Positions 9,035-18,249 of a stretch of DNA of 64,000 bases are shown piece by piece. Where the stretch lies: contig NZ_QUNG01000001.1 in NCBI RefSeq assembly GCF_003387375.1, positions 270,510 to 334,509 on the forward strand, written 5' to 3'. Position numbers and translations under genes: made by a program. Position 1 is the first letter of the stretch; the number at the start of each line of letters is the position of its first letter. This DNA comes from Marinomonas pollencensis (lineage in GTDB: Bacteria; Pseudomonadota; Gammaproteobacteria; Pseudomonadales; Marinomonadaceae). The notes under the pieces were generated by a model. That model was not told the origin of the DNA and did no database searches. It worked only from the letters and a program-made list of their open reading frames with translations.

Positions 9035-10048
9035 TCACTTTATCTTATCGATCAACTCTATTGCATTATTGTCAATAACAATCTCATTATTGATGGAAGA
9101 AAATTTTTTCATTATTTCAGGAAGCAATACAGTTTTCAGCTGAAACGCACATTGCGCTAGTATTGACTCAACTAATGGCTGATATTCATTCTTTCGAGTA
9201 ATCACGTAAATTTCCCGAGTATAAGATGGCTGCGGTGCTGCTTGAATATGAATTTTTTCCAGTTTATTAGAACACTGCATCAAGCATAGAGGAGAACAAA
9301 GCCCCCACCCTAAACCATCTTCTATCATTGATAACACAACACTGGTCGTATCCGCTTCTGCTCGACTTGGTACAGTCATCCTCATTCTAGAAAAGTGTGT
9401 TTCCGCAATACGCCCTGAAGAAGAACGCGTTGAGTACTTTACAAATGATAAATCCGAATTTATTAGTTTTTGCCAGCTTATTTTTTCACCTACTAATTCT
9501 GATTTTTTTGGCAATACTAATAAATGAGGCTCTTGACATAAAAAATATCGACTTAAACCATTCACACCATCCAAAGAATCACAGGTTATAATTATATCTA
9601 CTTCTTTATTAATTAAATCATTTGCAATATTAGGAGAAATACCACTCAACACTGAGACCTGACGAGTTTGCCCAGAGAGCATTCGAATCAACGCTGGAGC
9701 AATATTCGAAGACAGCGAATCAATCACCCCAATTTTCACAATAGGCTTTAACTCATTCCTTTCACGTATTTCTTCCACAGCTTGTTCGATATCAAAAAAC
9801 TGTTTCTCCAAAAGCTCTTGTAATATGATTGCCTCAGGCTTTGGTGTAATTGGTCTTACATCTCTATCAAACAATAAAACCTCAAGGCTCTCTTCTAACT
9901 TCTGAATATTTTGAGACACTGAAGACTGACTTAAATTAAGTACTTTAGCCGCTTTAGTAAAGCTCCTATATTGGCAGACAGCAAGAAACACATTTAATGT
10001 CGAACTATATAAAACTGAATGGATTTCATCTCGTGAATTTAAAGGCAT
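9035..10048 (-). CDS. LysR-family transcriptional regulator
   Basis: About 337 residues. The N-terminal winged helix-turn-helix reads FLAVCQYRSFTKAAKVLNLSQSSVSQNIQKLEESL, a standard LysR signature, and the remainder is a periplasmic-binding-like effector domain starting near residue 95 (KIGVIDSLSS). The ATG at 10048 is preferred to a TTG at 10060 because GAGAG sits six bases upstream. It converges on the TRAP/lyase operon and ends 66 bases from it, so it is a likely local regulator of that operon, although LysR genes are more often divergent from their targets. The effector would plausibly be the imported acid; this is inference. Confidence 0.85.
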   Translation of the reverse strand: MPLNSRDEIHSVLYSSTLNVFLAVCQYRSFTKAAKVLNLSQSSVSQNIQKLEESLEVLLFDRDVRPITPKPEAIILQELLEKQFFDIEQAVEEIRERNELKPIVKIGVIDSLSSNIAPALIRMLSGQTRQVSVLSGISPNIANDLINKEVDIIITCDSLDGVNGLSRYFLCQEPHLLVLPKKSELVGEKISWQKLINSDLSFVKYSTRSSSGRIAETHFSRMRMTVPSRAEADTTSVVLSMIEDGLGWGLCSPLCLMQCSNKLEKIHIQAAPQPSYTREIYVITRKNEYQPLVESILAQCAFQLKTVLLPEIMKKFSSINNEIVIDNNAIELIDKIK

Positions 10049-10360
10049 AAACACTCTCAAATAAGATATTATTACAAATAATACAACACCCTATCGATAT
10101 CGTCTTGCAGTCTTACTTAAGTGATGCATTTAAATGGATCAAGTCTCTAAAAAAAGTGAAACAGAACGACCTGCGATAAGACCTACAAGAAACCACCTCA
10201 ATAATCATTTTATTGATTTCCTAAAAAAACACCCATCACATTCTGTTCTTACAGGAAATAACTGCTAATATTCACCAGTTTCCTACCTCCACCCCCAGCA
10301 ATCGCTTACTGGGGGTGTTTGTGATTACCATGAATTAATAACAGGCTCACCATGGGCTAT
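10049..10360. other. Intergenic region with terminator
   Basis: About 310 bases with the LysR promoter at the left end and the terminator of the potF-like gene at the right (10290-10317). No open frame of interest or repeat was seen between them. Confidence 0.4.
10290..10317 (-). terminator. Terminator-like hairpin after potF-like gene
   Basis: CACCCCCAG (10290-10298) pairs perfectly with CTGGGGGTG (10309-10317) around a ten-base loop. A short TTTGTG follows on the plus strand and no clear U-tract on the minus strand. Its position 44 bases past the minus-strand stop codon supports a terminator for that gene. Confidence 0.55.
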
Positions 10361-11485
10361 TTATTGCCCGGTTTTGACCTGCATCCATAAACGCGTCATT
10401 AGCCGGTCAATTTTAGGACCACGTAGCTTTTGCGTGAACAAGCGCTTTTTCACTTCTGCGGAAGGGTAAATACTTGGGTTGTTTGAGATTTCTTGGTCTT
10501 GTAGTTCCGTCGCTTTTAGATTCGGGTTCGCATACGCGACATAGTTGGTCACTTCAGCAATAACCTCCGGCTCCATTAAATAATTAATGAAGGCCAAAGC
10601 GGCATCTGTGTTCTTAGCCCCTTTTGGAATGCCCAACATATCAAACCAAATTTGCGTACCTTCTTTTGGAATGCTGTACTCAACCTCGACGCCATTATCT
10701 GCCTCAGCAGCACGATCTTGCGCTTGAATTACATCGCCAGACCAACCAATGGCGACGCAGATATCACCATTTGCCAGCGCGCTAATATAAGCCGAAGAAT
10801 GGAACTGGCTTACATAAGGGCGAACCGAATCAAGCAGTTTTACCGCTGGGCTATCGAGGGCGTAATCTTTCGGATTACGGGTATTTGGGTCCATGCCAAG
10901 ATAGTTTAGCGCCAGTGGATAAAGCTCATCAGGCGAGTCCAAGAACATGACACCACATTGCTGTAATTTCTTCATGTTTTCAGGTTTAAATACCAAGTCC
11001 CAGCTGTCTACCGGGGCGTCTTTGCCCAACACTTCTTCGACTTTTTTCTTGTTATAACCAATGCCGGTCGTGCCCCATAAATAAGGCACACCGTATTGGT
11101 TGCCCGGATCAGCATTTTGTAAATATGAGAGCAATTCTGGATCGATATTTTTCAAGTTAGGCAGCTTAGATTTATCCAGTTTTTGAAACGCCCCAGCTTG
11201 AATCTGACGCCCCATAAAAGAAGCGGTTGGCACCACTAGATCATAGCCAGAGCTGCCAGCCAGCAACTTGGCTTCGAGCACTTCATTACTATCAAACACA
11301 TCCGCCACCACCTTGATGCCAGTTTGCTTCTCGAAATTCTCAATCGTATGCTCACCAATGTAATCTGACCAGTTAAAGAATTTCAGTTCTTCTTGTGCCA
11401 AACCTGTTATAGGCGTGGCCACGGCGGCCATCATAGCCAATGGCGATATAATACGTTTAAACGAATGGGATAAAGCGCTTTTCAT
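10361..11485 (-). CDS. Polyamine-type ABC transporter substrate-binding protein (PotF-like)
   Basis: 374-residue periplasmic receptor. The signal peptide (SFKRIISPLAMMAAVATP core) ends near GLAQ, followed by EELKFFNWSDYIGEHTIENFEKQTGI, the classic PotF/PotD opening. Other family stretches are YDLVVPTASFMGRQI, YGVPYLWGTTGIGYN and GDICVAIGWSGDV, the last being part of the polyamine pocket. ATG 11485 is chosen over GTG 11500 because GAGG is nine bases upstream. The permease and ATPase genes are not adjacent. Seventy bases downstream of a gamma-glutamylputrescine-synthetase-like gene on the same strand, so putrescine is the most likely ligand. Confidence 0.88.
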   Translation of the reverse strand: MKSALSHSFKRIISPLAMMAAVATPITGLAQEELKFFNWSDYIGEHTIENFEKQTGIKVVADVFDSNEVLEAKLLAGSSGYDLVVPTASFMGRQIQAGAFQKLDKSKLPNLKNIDPELLSYLQNADPGNQYGVPYLWGTTGIGYNKKKVEEVLGKDAPVDSWDLVFKPENMKKLQQCGVMFLDSPDELYPLALNYLGMDPNTRNPKDYALDSPAVKLLDSVRPYVSQFHSSAYISALANGDICVAIGWSGDVIQAQDRAAEADNGVEVEYSIPKEGTQIWFDMLGIPKGAKNTDAALAFINYLMEPEVIAEVTNYVAYANPNLKATELQDQEISNNPSIYPSAEVKKRLFTQKLRGPKIDRLMTRLWMQVKTGQ

Positions 11486-11555
11486 ACCTGTATGCCTCAC
11501 TTTGTGGTGGTAGAGTGTCTGTCTTTGCTATCTCAATATCAATTCACGATGACAA

Positions 11556-12896
11556 CTATACATTCAATAAAAGGTGCTCACGTTCCCAAGAACTGATCAC
11601 TTTATTGAACGTTTCAAACTCACTGCGTTTAACGCCAATATAGGCATCCACGAATTGCTGACCCATGATGTTGCAGATTTCAGGGCAGTCTTCTAGTAAG
11701 CGCAGTGCTTCTTCCAAGGTTCGTGCCAACTCAATTTCCTCGATTTCAATGGCAGCTTCTTCACCCGATGGTTCTGTCGGACGAAGCTTTTCCTTAATGC
11801 CCAAATAGCCGCACGCCAAGCTTGTCGCAATCGCCAAATAAGGGTTGCAATCGGAACCAGGAAAACGGTTTTCAATACGAAAGGCTTCTGGCGATGATGC
11901 TGGTATGCGCAACCCTGCGGTGCGATCATCAATGCCCCATTTCATGTTTACCGGTGCCGCCATTTCGGGCGCAAAACGACGGTATGAATTCACATTCGGT
12001 GCAAAGAAGCTAATCGCATTAGGCGTGTATTTTTGCAGTCCGCCTAGGTAGTTATAGAAGGCTTCGCTGTATTTACCATTATCATTGAAGATATTTTTGC
12101 CCGTTTTAATATCAATCAAACTTTGGTGAATATGCATTGCGCTGCCAGGCTCATTTTGCATTGGCTTGGCCATAAAGGTAGCGTGAATATCATGCTTAAT
12201 TGCTGTTTCGCGCATCGTTCGTTTAAACACAAAAACCTGATCAGCCAAATCCAGCGGATCGCCGTGCAAAAAGTTAATTTCCATTTGCGCGGCACCGGAC
12301 TCGTGGATCAAAGTGTCTACATCCAAGTTTTGCGCTTCACAATAGGCGTATAAGGTATCAATCACTGGGTTAAATTCGTTCGCCGCATCGATACTGTAAG
12401 AACGGCGTGCCGTTTCCCTGCGACCAGAACGCCCCGCTGCTGGCTTTAATTCATAATCGGGGTCGTTGTTTTTTTGGATCAGATAAAACTCCATTTCCGG
12501 CGCAATAACAGGCCGCAATCCCTCTTTTTCAAACAAACTTAAGACATGTCGTAAAATGGTTCTGCTGGCCAATGGGTGTGGTTTGCCATCCGTGTCATAG
12601 CAATCATTTATCACTTGCGCCGTCGGCTCATCGGCCCAAGGAACAATGCGCAAGGTATTGGTATCAGGGACTAAGATCATATCTCGATCGCGAGCATCGA
12701 CAATGTCATAATGGTTATAAGCCCAATCCCCTGTCACACTTTGCACCAGAACCGTTTCAGGTAAGCGCCCCTCTTCCTCGGATAAAAACTTACGCGTAGG
12801 ATAAAACTTACCCCTCGCATTCCCCGTCATATCAGGCAGCGTAGACTCAATTTCTGTAATCCCATTTGCTTTAAGGAAATCCTCTAGGACACCCAT
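11556..12896 (-). CDS. puuA: Glutamine-synthetase-family gamma-glutamylpolyamine synthetase (PuuA-like)
   Basis: 446 residues, glutamine synthetase fold. Catalytic-domain landmarks are APEMEFYLI near residue 120 (metal-binding glutamates), ESGAAQMEINFLHGDPLDLADQ near 205, GSAMHIHQSL near 250 (the conserved histidine), and NSYRRFAPEMAAP near 310, RIENRFPGSDCNPYLA near 345. It is of the GS-like type that conjugates glutamate to amines rather than ammonia; the neighbouring FAD amine oxidase and polyamine receptor support gamma-glutamylputrescine synthesis, first step of the Puu route. AAGG lies upstream of the ATG. It shares a divergent promoter region with the oxidase. Confidence 0.85.
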   Translation of the reverse strand: MGVLEDFLKANGITEIESTLPDMTGNARGKFYPTRKFLSEEEGRLPETVLVQSVTGDWAYNHYDIVDARDRDMILVPDTNTLRIVPWADEPTAQVINDCYDTDGKPHPLASRTILRHVLSLFEKEGLRPVIAPEMEFYLIQKNNDPDYELKPAAGRSGRRETARRSYSIDAANEFNPVIDTLYAYCEAQNLDVDTLIHESGAAQMEINFLHGDPLDLADQVFVFKRTMRETAIKHDIHATFMAKPMQNEPGSAMHIHQSLIDIKTGKNIFNDNGKYSEAFYNYLGGLQKYTPNAISFFAPNVNSYRRFAPEMAAPVNMKWGIDDRTAGLRIPASSPEAFRIENRFPGSDCNPYLAIATSLACGYLGIKEKLRPTEPSGEEAAIEIEEIELARTLEEALRLLEDCPEICNIMGQQFVDAYIGVKRSEFETFNKVISSWEREHLLLNV

Positions 12897-13222
12897 ACAT
12901 CACCTTTTGTAGAAATTAACCGTGAATTTATCAATGAAAAACTCTGCACGTTCTTCTTTTAGGGTTAACAAACGCAACCCAAAAGTCGTCAGAGTGTTTC
13001 TCCTTTTGTGTGATCAACTAACAAACAAAAAACCGAATCATCACTCGAATTAAACCCTATTTAATGATGATCAAAAAATCAACAAAAATTTAATAAAAAG
13101 CCTGTATATCACATAATATGGTTTTTTTAATTGAATTATTATTCGGTTTTAATTAAGTTCTAGCGAACATCGGTATATTTGAAAATTCAGCAAAATTTGC
13201 TTACTTAAATTGGGGATAGGCT
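12897..13222. promoter_or_regulatory. Divergent control region puuA/puuB
   Basis: 326 AT-rich bases between the two divergent genes. It carries a widely spaced inverted pair (separate entry) and should contain both promoters. No gene is seen in it. Confidence 0.55.
13029..13150. repeat. Spaced inverted repeat, candidate operator pair
   Basis: AAAACCGAATCAT at 13029-13041 and ATTATTCGGTTTT at 13138-13150 are reverse complements at 12 of 13 positions, about 96 bases apart. Each half would sit near one divergent promoter, a geometry consistent with one repressor binding both sides. Which regulator binds is unknown; the TetR gene at 14558 is the nearest candidate. Confidence 0.5.
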
Positions 13223-14506
13223 ATGAAGAACCATGGTTTTGAAGCGTCATATTACGCTAGCAGCGCGAATCAAACCCTTAGTTTTCCATCATTAGGCGGC
13301 GATATTGAAACCGACGTATGTATTATCGGCGGTGGTTATACTGGGCTGTCTGCCGCCCTTCATTTGGCTGAAAAAGGCTTTCAAGTCACTCTTTTAGAAG
13401 GTCATGTCATTGCTTCAGGGGCATCTGGCCGCAATGGCGGACAAGTTTGCCAAGGGCATAATATGAGCCATGCTGAGCTAACAAAGAAAGCAGGACAAGA
13501 CGCGGCAGACTTGCTCTGGCGGTTATCACTCGAGTCGGTAGAATTAGTCAAAGCCTTGATCAAAGAATATCGTATAGACTGTGACTATAAACCTGGCGTA
13601 CTGCACGTTGCCTCAAAAGCCTCTCATGTGGACGATATCCGCAATGCGGTGGACTACAAAAGAAACCATCTAGGATACGATAAAGTTGACTATCTTGATG
13701 CCCAAGCGGTGGCAGAAAAGCTCGGCACCACGCACTTTCATGGTGGTGAATATTATCGTGACGCGGGCCATCTTCACCCACTCAATTATGCTCTTGGGCT
13801 AGCCAAAGCAGCGCTAGAGAAAGGTGCAACCTTGTATGAAAGAACCCAAGTTATTGATTATAAAGCGGGCGACAACCCATCGGTACGCACATCAAAAGGC
13901 ACTGTAAAGGCGAAATATCTTTTATTTGCTTGCAATGGATACCTTGGCAACTTGAATCAAAATGCCGCAAAGAAAATAATGCCAATCAATAACTTCATGA
14001 TAGCAACCGAACCTTTACCTGAGGCAGTGTATAGCCGCATAAACCCACAAGACGTGGCCATTGCAGACTCCAAGTTTGTGATTAACTACTTTCGCCTTTC
14101 TGCGGACAAACGCATGTTGTGGGGGGGAGGTGAAAACTACAGCTCGCGCTTTCCTAAAGACATAGGCGCCTTTGTTCAAAAGCACATGGTGAGTATTTAC
14201 CCCGAACTAAAAAGTGCCAATATTGATTTTAGTTGGGGAGGCACTCTGGCGATAACGCTCAACCGCATGCCGTACTTTGGCCATCAAGAAAAAAATGTCT
14301 TTTTAGCACAAGGCTATTCAGGTCATGGTGTTGCTCTGGCCACATTAGGCGGCAAACTGATGGCAGAAGCGGTAAGTGGAACCGCCGAAAGGTTCGATGT
14401 TTTTTCCAAGGTACCTAGCGCAAATTTCCCTGGCGGGACCCTGCTACGCTGGCCTGGACTCGTGGCCGGTATGCTCTATTACTCATTGCGAGATCGCTTA
14501 TCCTAA
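13223..14506 (+). CDS. puuB: FAD-dependent gamma-glutamylputrescine oxidase-like protein (PuuB-like)
   Basis: 427-residue DAO-fold flavoprotein. The N-terminal dinucleotide-binding motif IIGGGYTGLSAALHLAEKG lies at residues 35-53, followed by VTLLEG, and ASGASGRNGGQVCQGH near 70 is the FAD-contacting segment typical of PuuB/OrdL oxidases. The C-terminal GTLAITLNRMPYFG and FLAQGYSGHGVALATLGGKL complete the fold. It would oxidise gamma-glutamylputrescine to the aldehyde, releasing ammonia and hydrogen peroxide. GGGGATAGG precedes the ATG. Divergent from puuA and 51 bases before a TetR gene. Confidence 0.87.
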   Translation: MKNHGFEASYYASSANQTLSFPSLGGDIETDVCIIGGGYTGLSAALHLAEKGFQVTLLEGHVIASGASGRNGGQVCQGHNMSHAELTKKAGQDAADLLWRLSLESVELVKALIKEYRIDCDYKPGVLHVASKASHVDDIRNAVDYKRNHLGYDKVDYLDAQAVAEKLGTTHFHGGEYYRDAGHLHPLNYALGLAKAALEKGATLYERTQVIDYKAGDNPSVRTSKGTVKAKYLLFACNGYLGNLNQNAAKKIMPINNFMIATEPLPEAVYSRINPQDVAIADSKFVINYFRLSADKRMLWGGGENYSSRFPKDIGAFVQKHMVSIYPELKSANIDFSWGGTLAITLNRMPYFGHQEKNVFLAQGYSGHGVALATLGGKLMAEAVSGTAERFDVFSKVPSANFPGGTLLRWPGLVAGMLYYSLRDRLS

Positions 14507-14557
14507 TCCTGCGACTAAGGTACAATAGCAGCGCCCTGCACCCATAAAGGTTAGACT

Positions 14558-15235
14558 ATGCCGAACAAAAGCAGCAAAAACACAGTGATGCCAGATGACG
14601 GTCAAAAACAAGATCTAGCACCACGTAATGAACCGGTGCAAAGTCGCTCAATTCGCCGCTCAAAACAAATTATTGATGTGACCGGTGAGCTCTTAGAGCG
14701 GGTTGGTTTAGATGATTTAAATACCATTATCATAGCAAAAGAAGTCGGCATATCTATTGGCTCTCTCTATCACTATTTTCCTAATAAATACGCTATTTTG
14801 TATGCCATGGGTAGTCGCTGGCTAGAAAGTATCGATGCCGTCTTTATGGAAGTGCTGCGCTGGCCCTTAGAGGAGTTAGCACTCAGCGAGCTGATCGACA
14901 AAATTCTCGCTATTCATCTAAAAACCTACAAAAAGCAAAAAGCCATTTTGACCTTGGTTCAAGCTATGTTTTCTGTGAAGGAGCTGCGCGAACTGGACGC
15001 ACAACACGACGACCTAGTGATTCGTCAGATGTCTGAAGTTTTCAAGCGTATTGGCCTACAGCGACATATTCGTGAAAGAGAGCGTATTGCCCGCCTCTAC
15101 CTTGAAGTGACACACAGTACTTTTCTCGTGGTTGTTAACCAAAATGAAAACCGCGCAAAGCGCACTCTCAATGATCTAAAAAGAATGATTGAAAGCCTTT
15201 TAGCCCACCATCTTAGCAACTCGCAAGAGCGCTAA
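14558..15235 (+). CDS. TetR-family regulator
   Basis: 225 residues. The DNA-binding domain lies at about residues 29-80, with RSKQIIDVTGELLERVGLDDLNT and VGISIGSLYHYFPNKYAIL, the canonical TetR recognition helix. The rest is helical, as in ligand-binding TetR domains. A leader of about 28 polar residues precedes the domain. AAAGG lies before the ATG. It follows puuB by 51 bases and ends inside its own terminator, so it is probably co-transcribed with puuB and may control the polyamine genes; this is inference. Confidence 0.85.
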   Translation: MPNKSSKNTVMPDDGQKQDLAPRNEPVQSRSIRRSKQIIDVTGELLERVGLDDLNTIIIAKEVGISIGSLYHYFPNKYAILYAMGSRWLESIDAVFMEVLRWPLEELALSELIDKILAIHLKTYKKQKAILTLVQAMFSVKELRELDAQHDDLVIRQMSEVFKRIGLQRHIRERERIARLYLEVTHSTFLVVVNQNENRAKRTLNDLKRMIESLLAHHLSNSQER

Positions 15236-15248
15236 GATGGCCGTTTTT
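15208..15248 (+). terminator. Intrinsic terminator of puuB-tetR
   Basis: CCATCTTAGC (15208-15217) pairs perfectly with GCTAAGATGG (15231-15240); CCGTTTTT follows. The left arm lies inside the last codons of the TetR gene. Confidence 0.8.
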
Positions 15249-15516
15249 CTGCGTTAAAAAACAGCTGTTTGTTTTATATACAACACATTCTATATTTTTT
15301 CTTATTCTTATTTATGCCACATTTCTATTTTTTAACCCTGAAATAGTTTTTAAACCAATGATTTATCGCAAAAAATAAGGAATAAAGAGACAAAAAGCGT
15401 CGTCCTATTTATGAGATTTTGAATCTCATTTTTCGAGATTGCCCTCCCCAACCAATCCTTTTACTCTAGGCGCCCTTACCCTCTTCTAGACTATATTCCA
15501 CGAGCACAAAGAGCGC

Positions 15517-16659
15517 ATGACCAAGATCGAAAAACACACCCTTAAAAAGAAAAATACACTCGTTCTATTATCCTTTTTGAGCATCATAAGCGGTGTCGGG
15601 CTATATTTTTGGTGGTCATTACTAGGCCAATTTCACGAAACAACAGAAGATGCTTATGTTGCTGGAGATATCGTTAGCGTGATGTCTCAGGTATCCGGGA
15701 CTGTCACAGATATCATGGCGGACAATACCCGCCAAGTACATCAAGCCGACACCCTAGTCCAGATCAATCCACTGGATGCCCAATTAACGCTGCAGCAGTC
15801 GCAAGCAAATCTTGCCAGCACCATCCGTACGGTGCGTAATGAATTTGCCACATTAGAAGAAGAAAAAGCCAATGTCGATGTTGCTTATGAAGCCTTGAAC
15901 AAGGCTAAACATGATTACCAGCGCCGCATTCAACTGCGTAAAGACAATCTTATTTCTGCCGAAGATTTAAGCCACTATAAAAGCACCTTTACCAGTGCTA
16001 AAGCCTCCTATCACGCTGCGCTAAAAGCGTATGATGCAGGCAAAACACAAGTAGACAACACCACGGTACTCACTCACCCTGATGTATTAAAGGCGGAGTC
16101 TGCATTACGTACCGCATGGCTTACCTTACACAGAACAAAAATCCTCGCACCAGTAGAGGGTTATATCGCACAACGTAGCGTGCAAGTTGGTCAGTACGTT
16201 AGCGCAGGTAGCAATTTAATGTCGGTCATCCCGCTCAAAGGCGTTTGGGTTACCGCGAACTTCAAAGAAACTCAAATTGGGAATATTCGCGCAGGTCAAG
16301 ATGTCATTCTACAGTCGGATGTCTATGGTTCCCATGTTGTCTACCATGGAAAAGTGCTGGGCATTGAGCCCGGAACGGGTAGCGCCTTTTCCTTACTGCC
16401 ATCATCTAATGCAACGGGAAATTGGATAAAGGTTGTACAGCGCGTTCCTGTCAGAATCGTATTAAACGAAACAGAGCTTGAACAACACCCACTTCGCCCT
16501 GGGCTTTCAATGCATGTGGACGTCAATACAGAAAATGCTGGTAAGCCAGCATTAGGTACGCTTTCTGGCAACCCCCAACCATGGCGTACGAATGTCTTTG
16601 ATCATAACGATAAGGAAGTCGACGCTATTATCCAAAAGATCATTAAAGACAACGTTTAA
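15517..16659 (+). CDS. HlyD/EmrA-type membrane fusion protein
   Basis: 380 residues: one N-terminal membrane helix (TLVLLSFLSIISGVGLYFWW), then TTEDAYVAGDIVSVMSQVSGTV, the usual EmrA beta-barrel/lipoyl entry, a coiled-coil hairpin (about residues 100-200), and the second lipoyl half with APVEGYIAQRSVQVGQYV near 210. It bridges an inner-membrane pump to the outer membrane. The gene is two bases before a 14-helix major facilitator gene, the EmrAB arrangement. The 281 bases upstream hold the previous terminator and an AT-rich promoter region, with no other gene seen. Confidence 0.88.
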   Translation: MTKIEKHTLKKKNTLVLLSFLSIISGVGLYFWWSLLGQFHETTEDAYVAGDIVSVMSQVSGTVTDIMADNTRQVHQADTLVQINPLDAQLTLQQSQANLASTIRTVRNEFATLEEEKANVDVAYEALNKAKHDYQRRIQLRKDNLISAEDLSHYKSTFTSAKASYHAALKAYDAGKTQVDNTTVLTHPDVLKAESALRTAWLTLHRTKILAPVEGYIAQRSVQVGQYVSAGSNLMSVIPLKGVWVTANFKETQIGNIRAGQDVILQSDVYGSHVVYHGKVLGIEPGTGSAFSLLPSSNATGNWIKVVQRVPVRIVLNETELEQHPLRPGLSMHVDVNTENAGKPALGTLSGNPQPWRTNVFDHNDKEVDAIIQKIIKDNV

Positions 16660-16661
16660 CC

Positions 16662-18227
16662 ATGATTAGACGCATTGCTCAGCACAGATACGTACCCGAT
16701 TTGTCCCATGAGTGGTTAATGGTTACGACTATTTTCCTGCTTATGATCATTAACTTCTTGCAAGTGGGAATGATCGCCTTTGCGGCGTCTCCTCTGATGG
16801 GAGAGTTAGGAGTATCACCTCAAGAGTACAGTCTAACGTCTGCAGCTTATGCTGCAGTGGCGATTGTGACTATTTCCAAACAACGCTGGTTAGTTGAGAG
16901 AATGGGATGGAAGCGTTACATATTAACTTCAATCCTCATCTTTTTTCTGGGTTGTAGCGTCTGCTTTAGTAGCCGAAATTTTAGTCAGTTTTTGATTGGG
17001 CATGTCACTATGGGGGTTGGGGGTGCGGCCTTTATGAGTGGCGCTCGCACTATGATCACTCTGTTACCTGCAGGCCCTTTACGCTTTAAAGGCTTAAAAG
17101 GCTATGTCTATGGCTTAACCATTGGGATGGCGCTGTCGCCTTTTCTGTCAGCCTGTTTGTTTATTTACGCTTCTTGGAATTATCTGTTTCTTGTTCTATT
17201 GGGGCTCTGTATTTTAGCGGCTGCGAGTGCATCATTTTGCCTTCCTGGCATTCCCCCTAAGGAAGCATTGCGTAGCCAATCTCACCCTTATTTTTTGATG
17301 GCACTTGCCACTGGCTCATTTTTAACCCTCTACGCATTAGACTCAGGCAGCTATGAGTTTTACAGCAATACCATCCTAGTCAGCGTCATTTTACTCTTGG
17401 GGTTAACCAGTATTTATTATTTTTTTCGTAGCATGATACGCCACCAGCATGCAGCACCACTGCTTTCTATGAAGCCGCTACTGGATAATAAAAGATTCCG
17501 TTCTGGCATATTAGTATTTTTTCTTTGCTACTTAATCATGGGATCTAATAGCTATTTTTTGCCCCAGGTATTGGAAAAAGGATTAGGCTTTGGTTGGGGC
17601 ACTGTTGGCACTTGGTATAGCCTGGGGTTAACATCCATGGTGATTGGCGCCTGGGTTCAGTTAAAATGCCTTCCTAAAAGCCCCAATGGCAAAAAGTACT
17701 TCCTCATTGGTTTTTCCTGTATCTGTGCATACGGCTACCTGATGTCACGGCTATCTTCTAGCACAGACATTCAAACCTATATCCTGCCATGTATTGTGCT
17801 ATACGGTGTGTTCGGCATTTTTCTGCAAGCAACTGCCGCTGCGAAAACATTTGGCGAATTAGAAAACAATGAAGTGATGTTTTCACACGGCCAACAATTT
17901 AAAAATATGATCTCCCAAATCGGCCAATCTATGGGGGTTGCGCTGGCCAGTATTGGGTTACAATGGCGCACTACCGTTCATTATGATTTGCTCAATGATC
18001 GCGTTACCAGCCACAACCCCATTTACCAAAAAACCTTAGCACAAGTCGCTGACCAATATGCCAAGCACACGGATTCAGTGGTGGCGCAAAAAATAGCCTT
18101 TAGCTGGATCGAAAGTTTACTCAATGAACAATCTATATTGTTAGCTGGGATTGATTATTTCACTTTGCTGTTTTTTGTTGGCATCATTGGTTTTGTGATT
18201 ATGCTCATTCAAAAACGACTTAATTAA
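16662..18227 (+). CDS. Major facilitator efflux protein, DHA2/EmrB-like
   Basis: 521 residues with about 14 hydrophobic helices, the DHA2 family topology. Seen: FLQVGMIAFAASPLMGELGVSP at residues 27-48 (helix 1 and its loop), RWLVERMGWKR between helices 2 and 3, and GHVTMGVGGAAFMSGARTMI, motif C-like. It is expected to expel lipophilic compounds by proton antiport, using the fusion protein encoded immediately upstream. The start follows the preceding stop by two bases, so the two are surely one unit. Substrate unknown. Confidence 0.87.
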   Translation: MIRRIAQHRYVPDLSHEWLMVTTIFLLMIINFLQVGMIAFAASPLMGELGVSPQEYSLTSAAYAAVAIVTISKQRWLVERMGWKRYILTSILIFFLGCSVCFSSRNFSQFLIGHVTMGVGGAAFMSGARTMITLLPAGPLRFKGLKGYVYGLTIGMALSPFLSACLFIYASWNYLFLVLLGLCILAAASASFCLPGIPPKEALRSQSHPYFLMALATGSFLTLYALDSGSYEFYSNTILVSVILLLGLTSIYYFFRSMIRHQHAAPLLSMKPLLDNKRFRSGILVFFLCYLIMGSNSYFLPQVLEKGLGFGWGTVGTWYSLGLTSMVIGAWVQLKCLPKSPNGKKYFLIGFSCICAYGYLMSRLSSSTDIQTYILPCIVLYGVFGIFLQATAAAKTFGELENNEVMFSHGQQFKNMISQIGQSMGVALASIGLQWRTTVHYDLLNDRVTSHNPIYQKTLAQVADQYAKHTDSVVAQKIAFSWIESLLNEQSILLAGIDYFTLLFFVGIIGFVIMLIQKRLN

Positions 18228-18249
18228 CTTCTTTTTTATCAGGTAAAAC

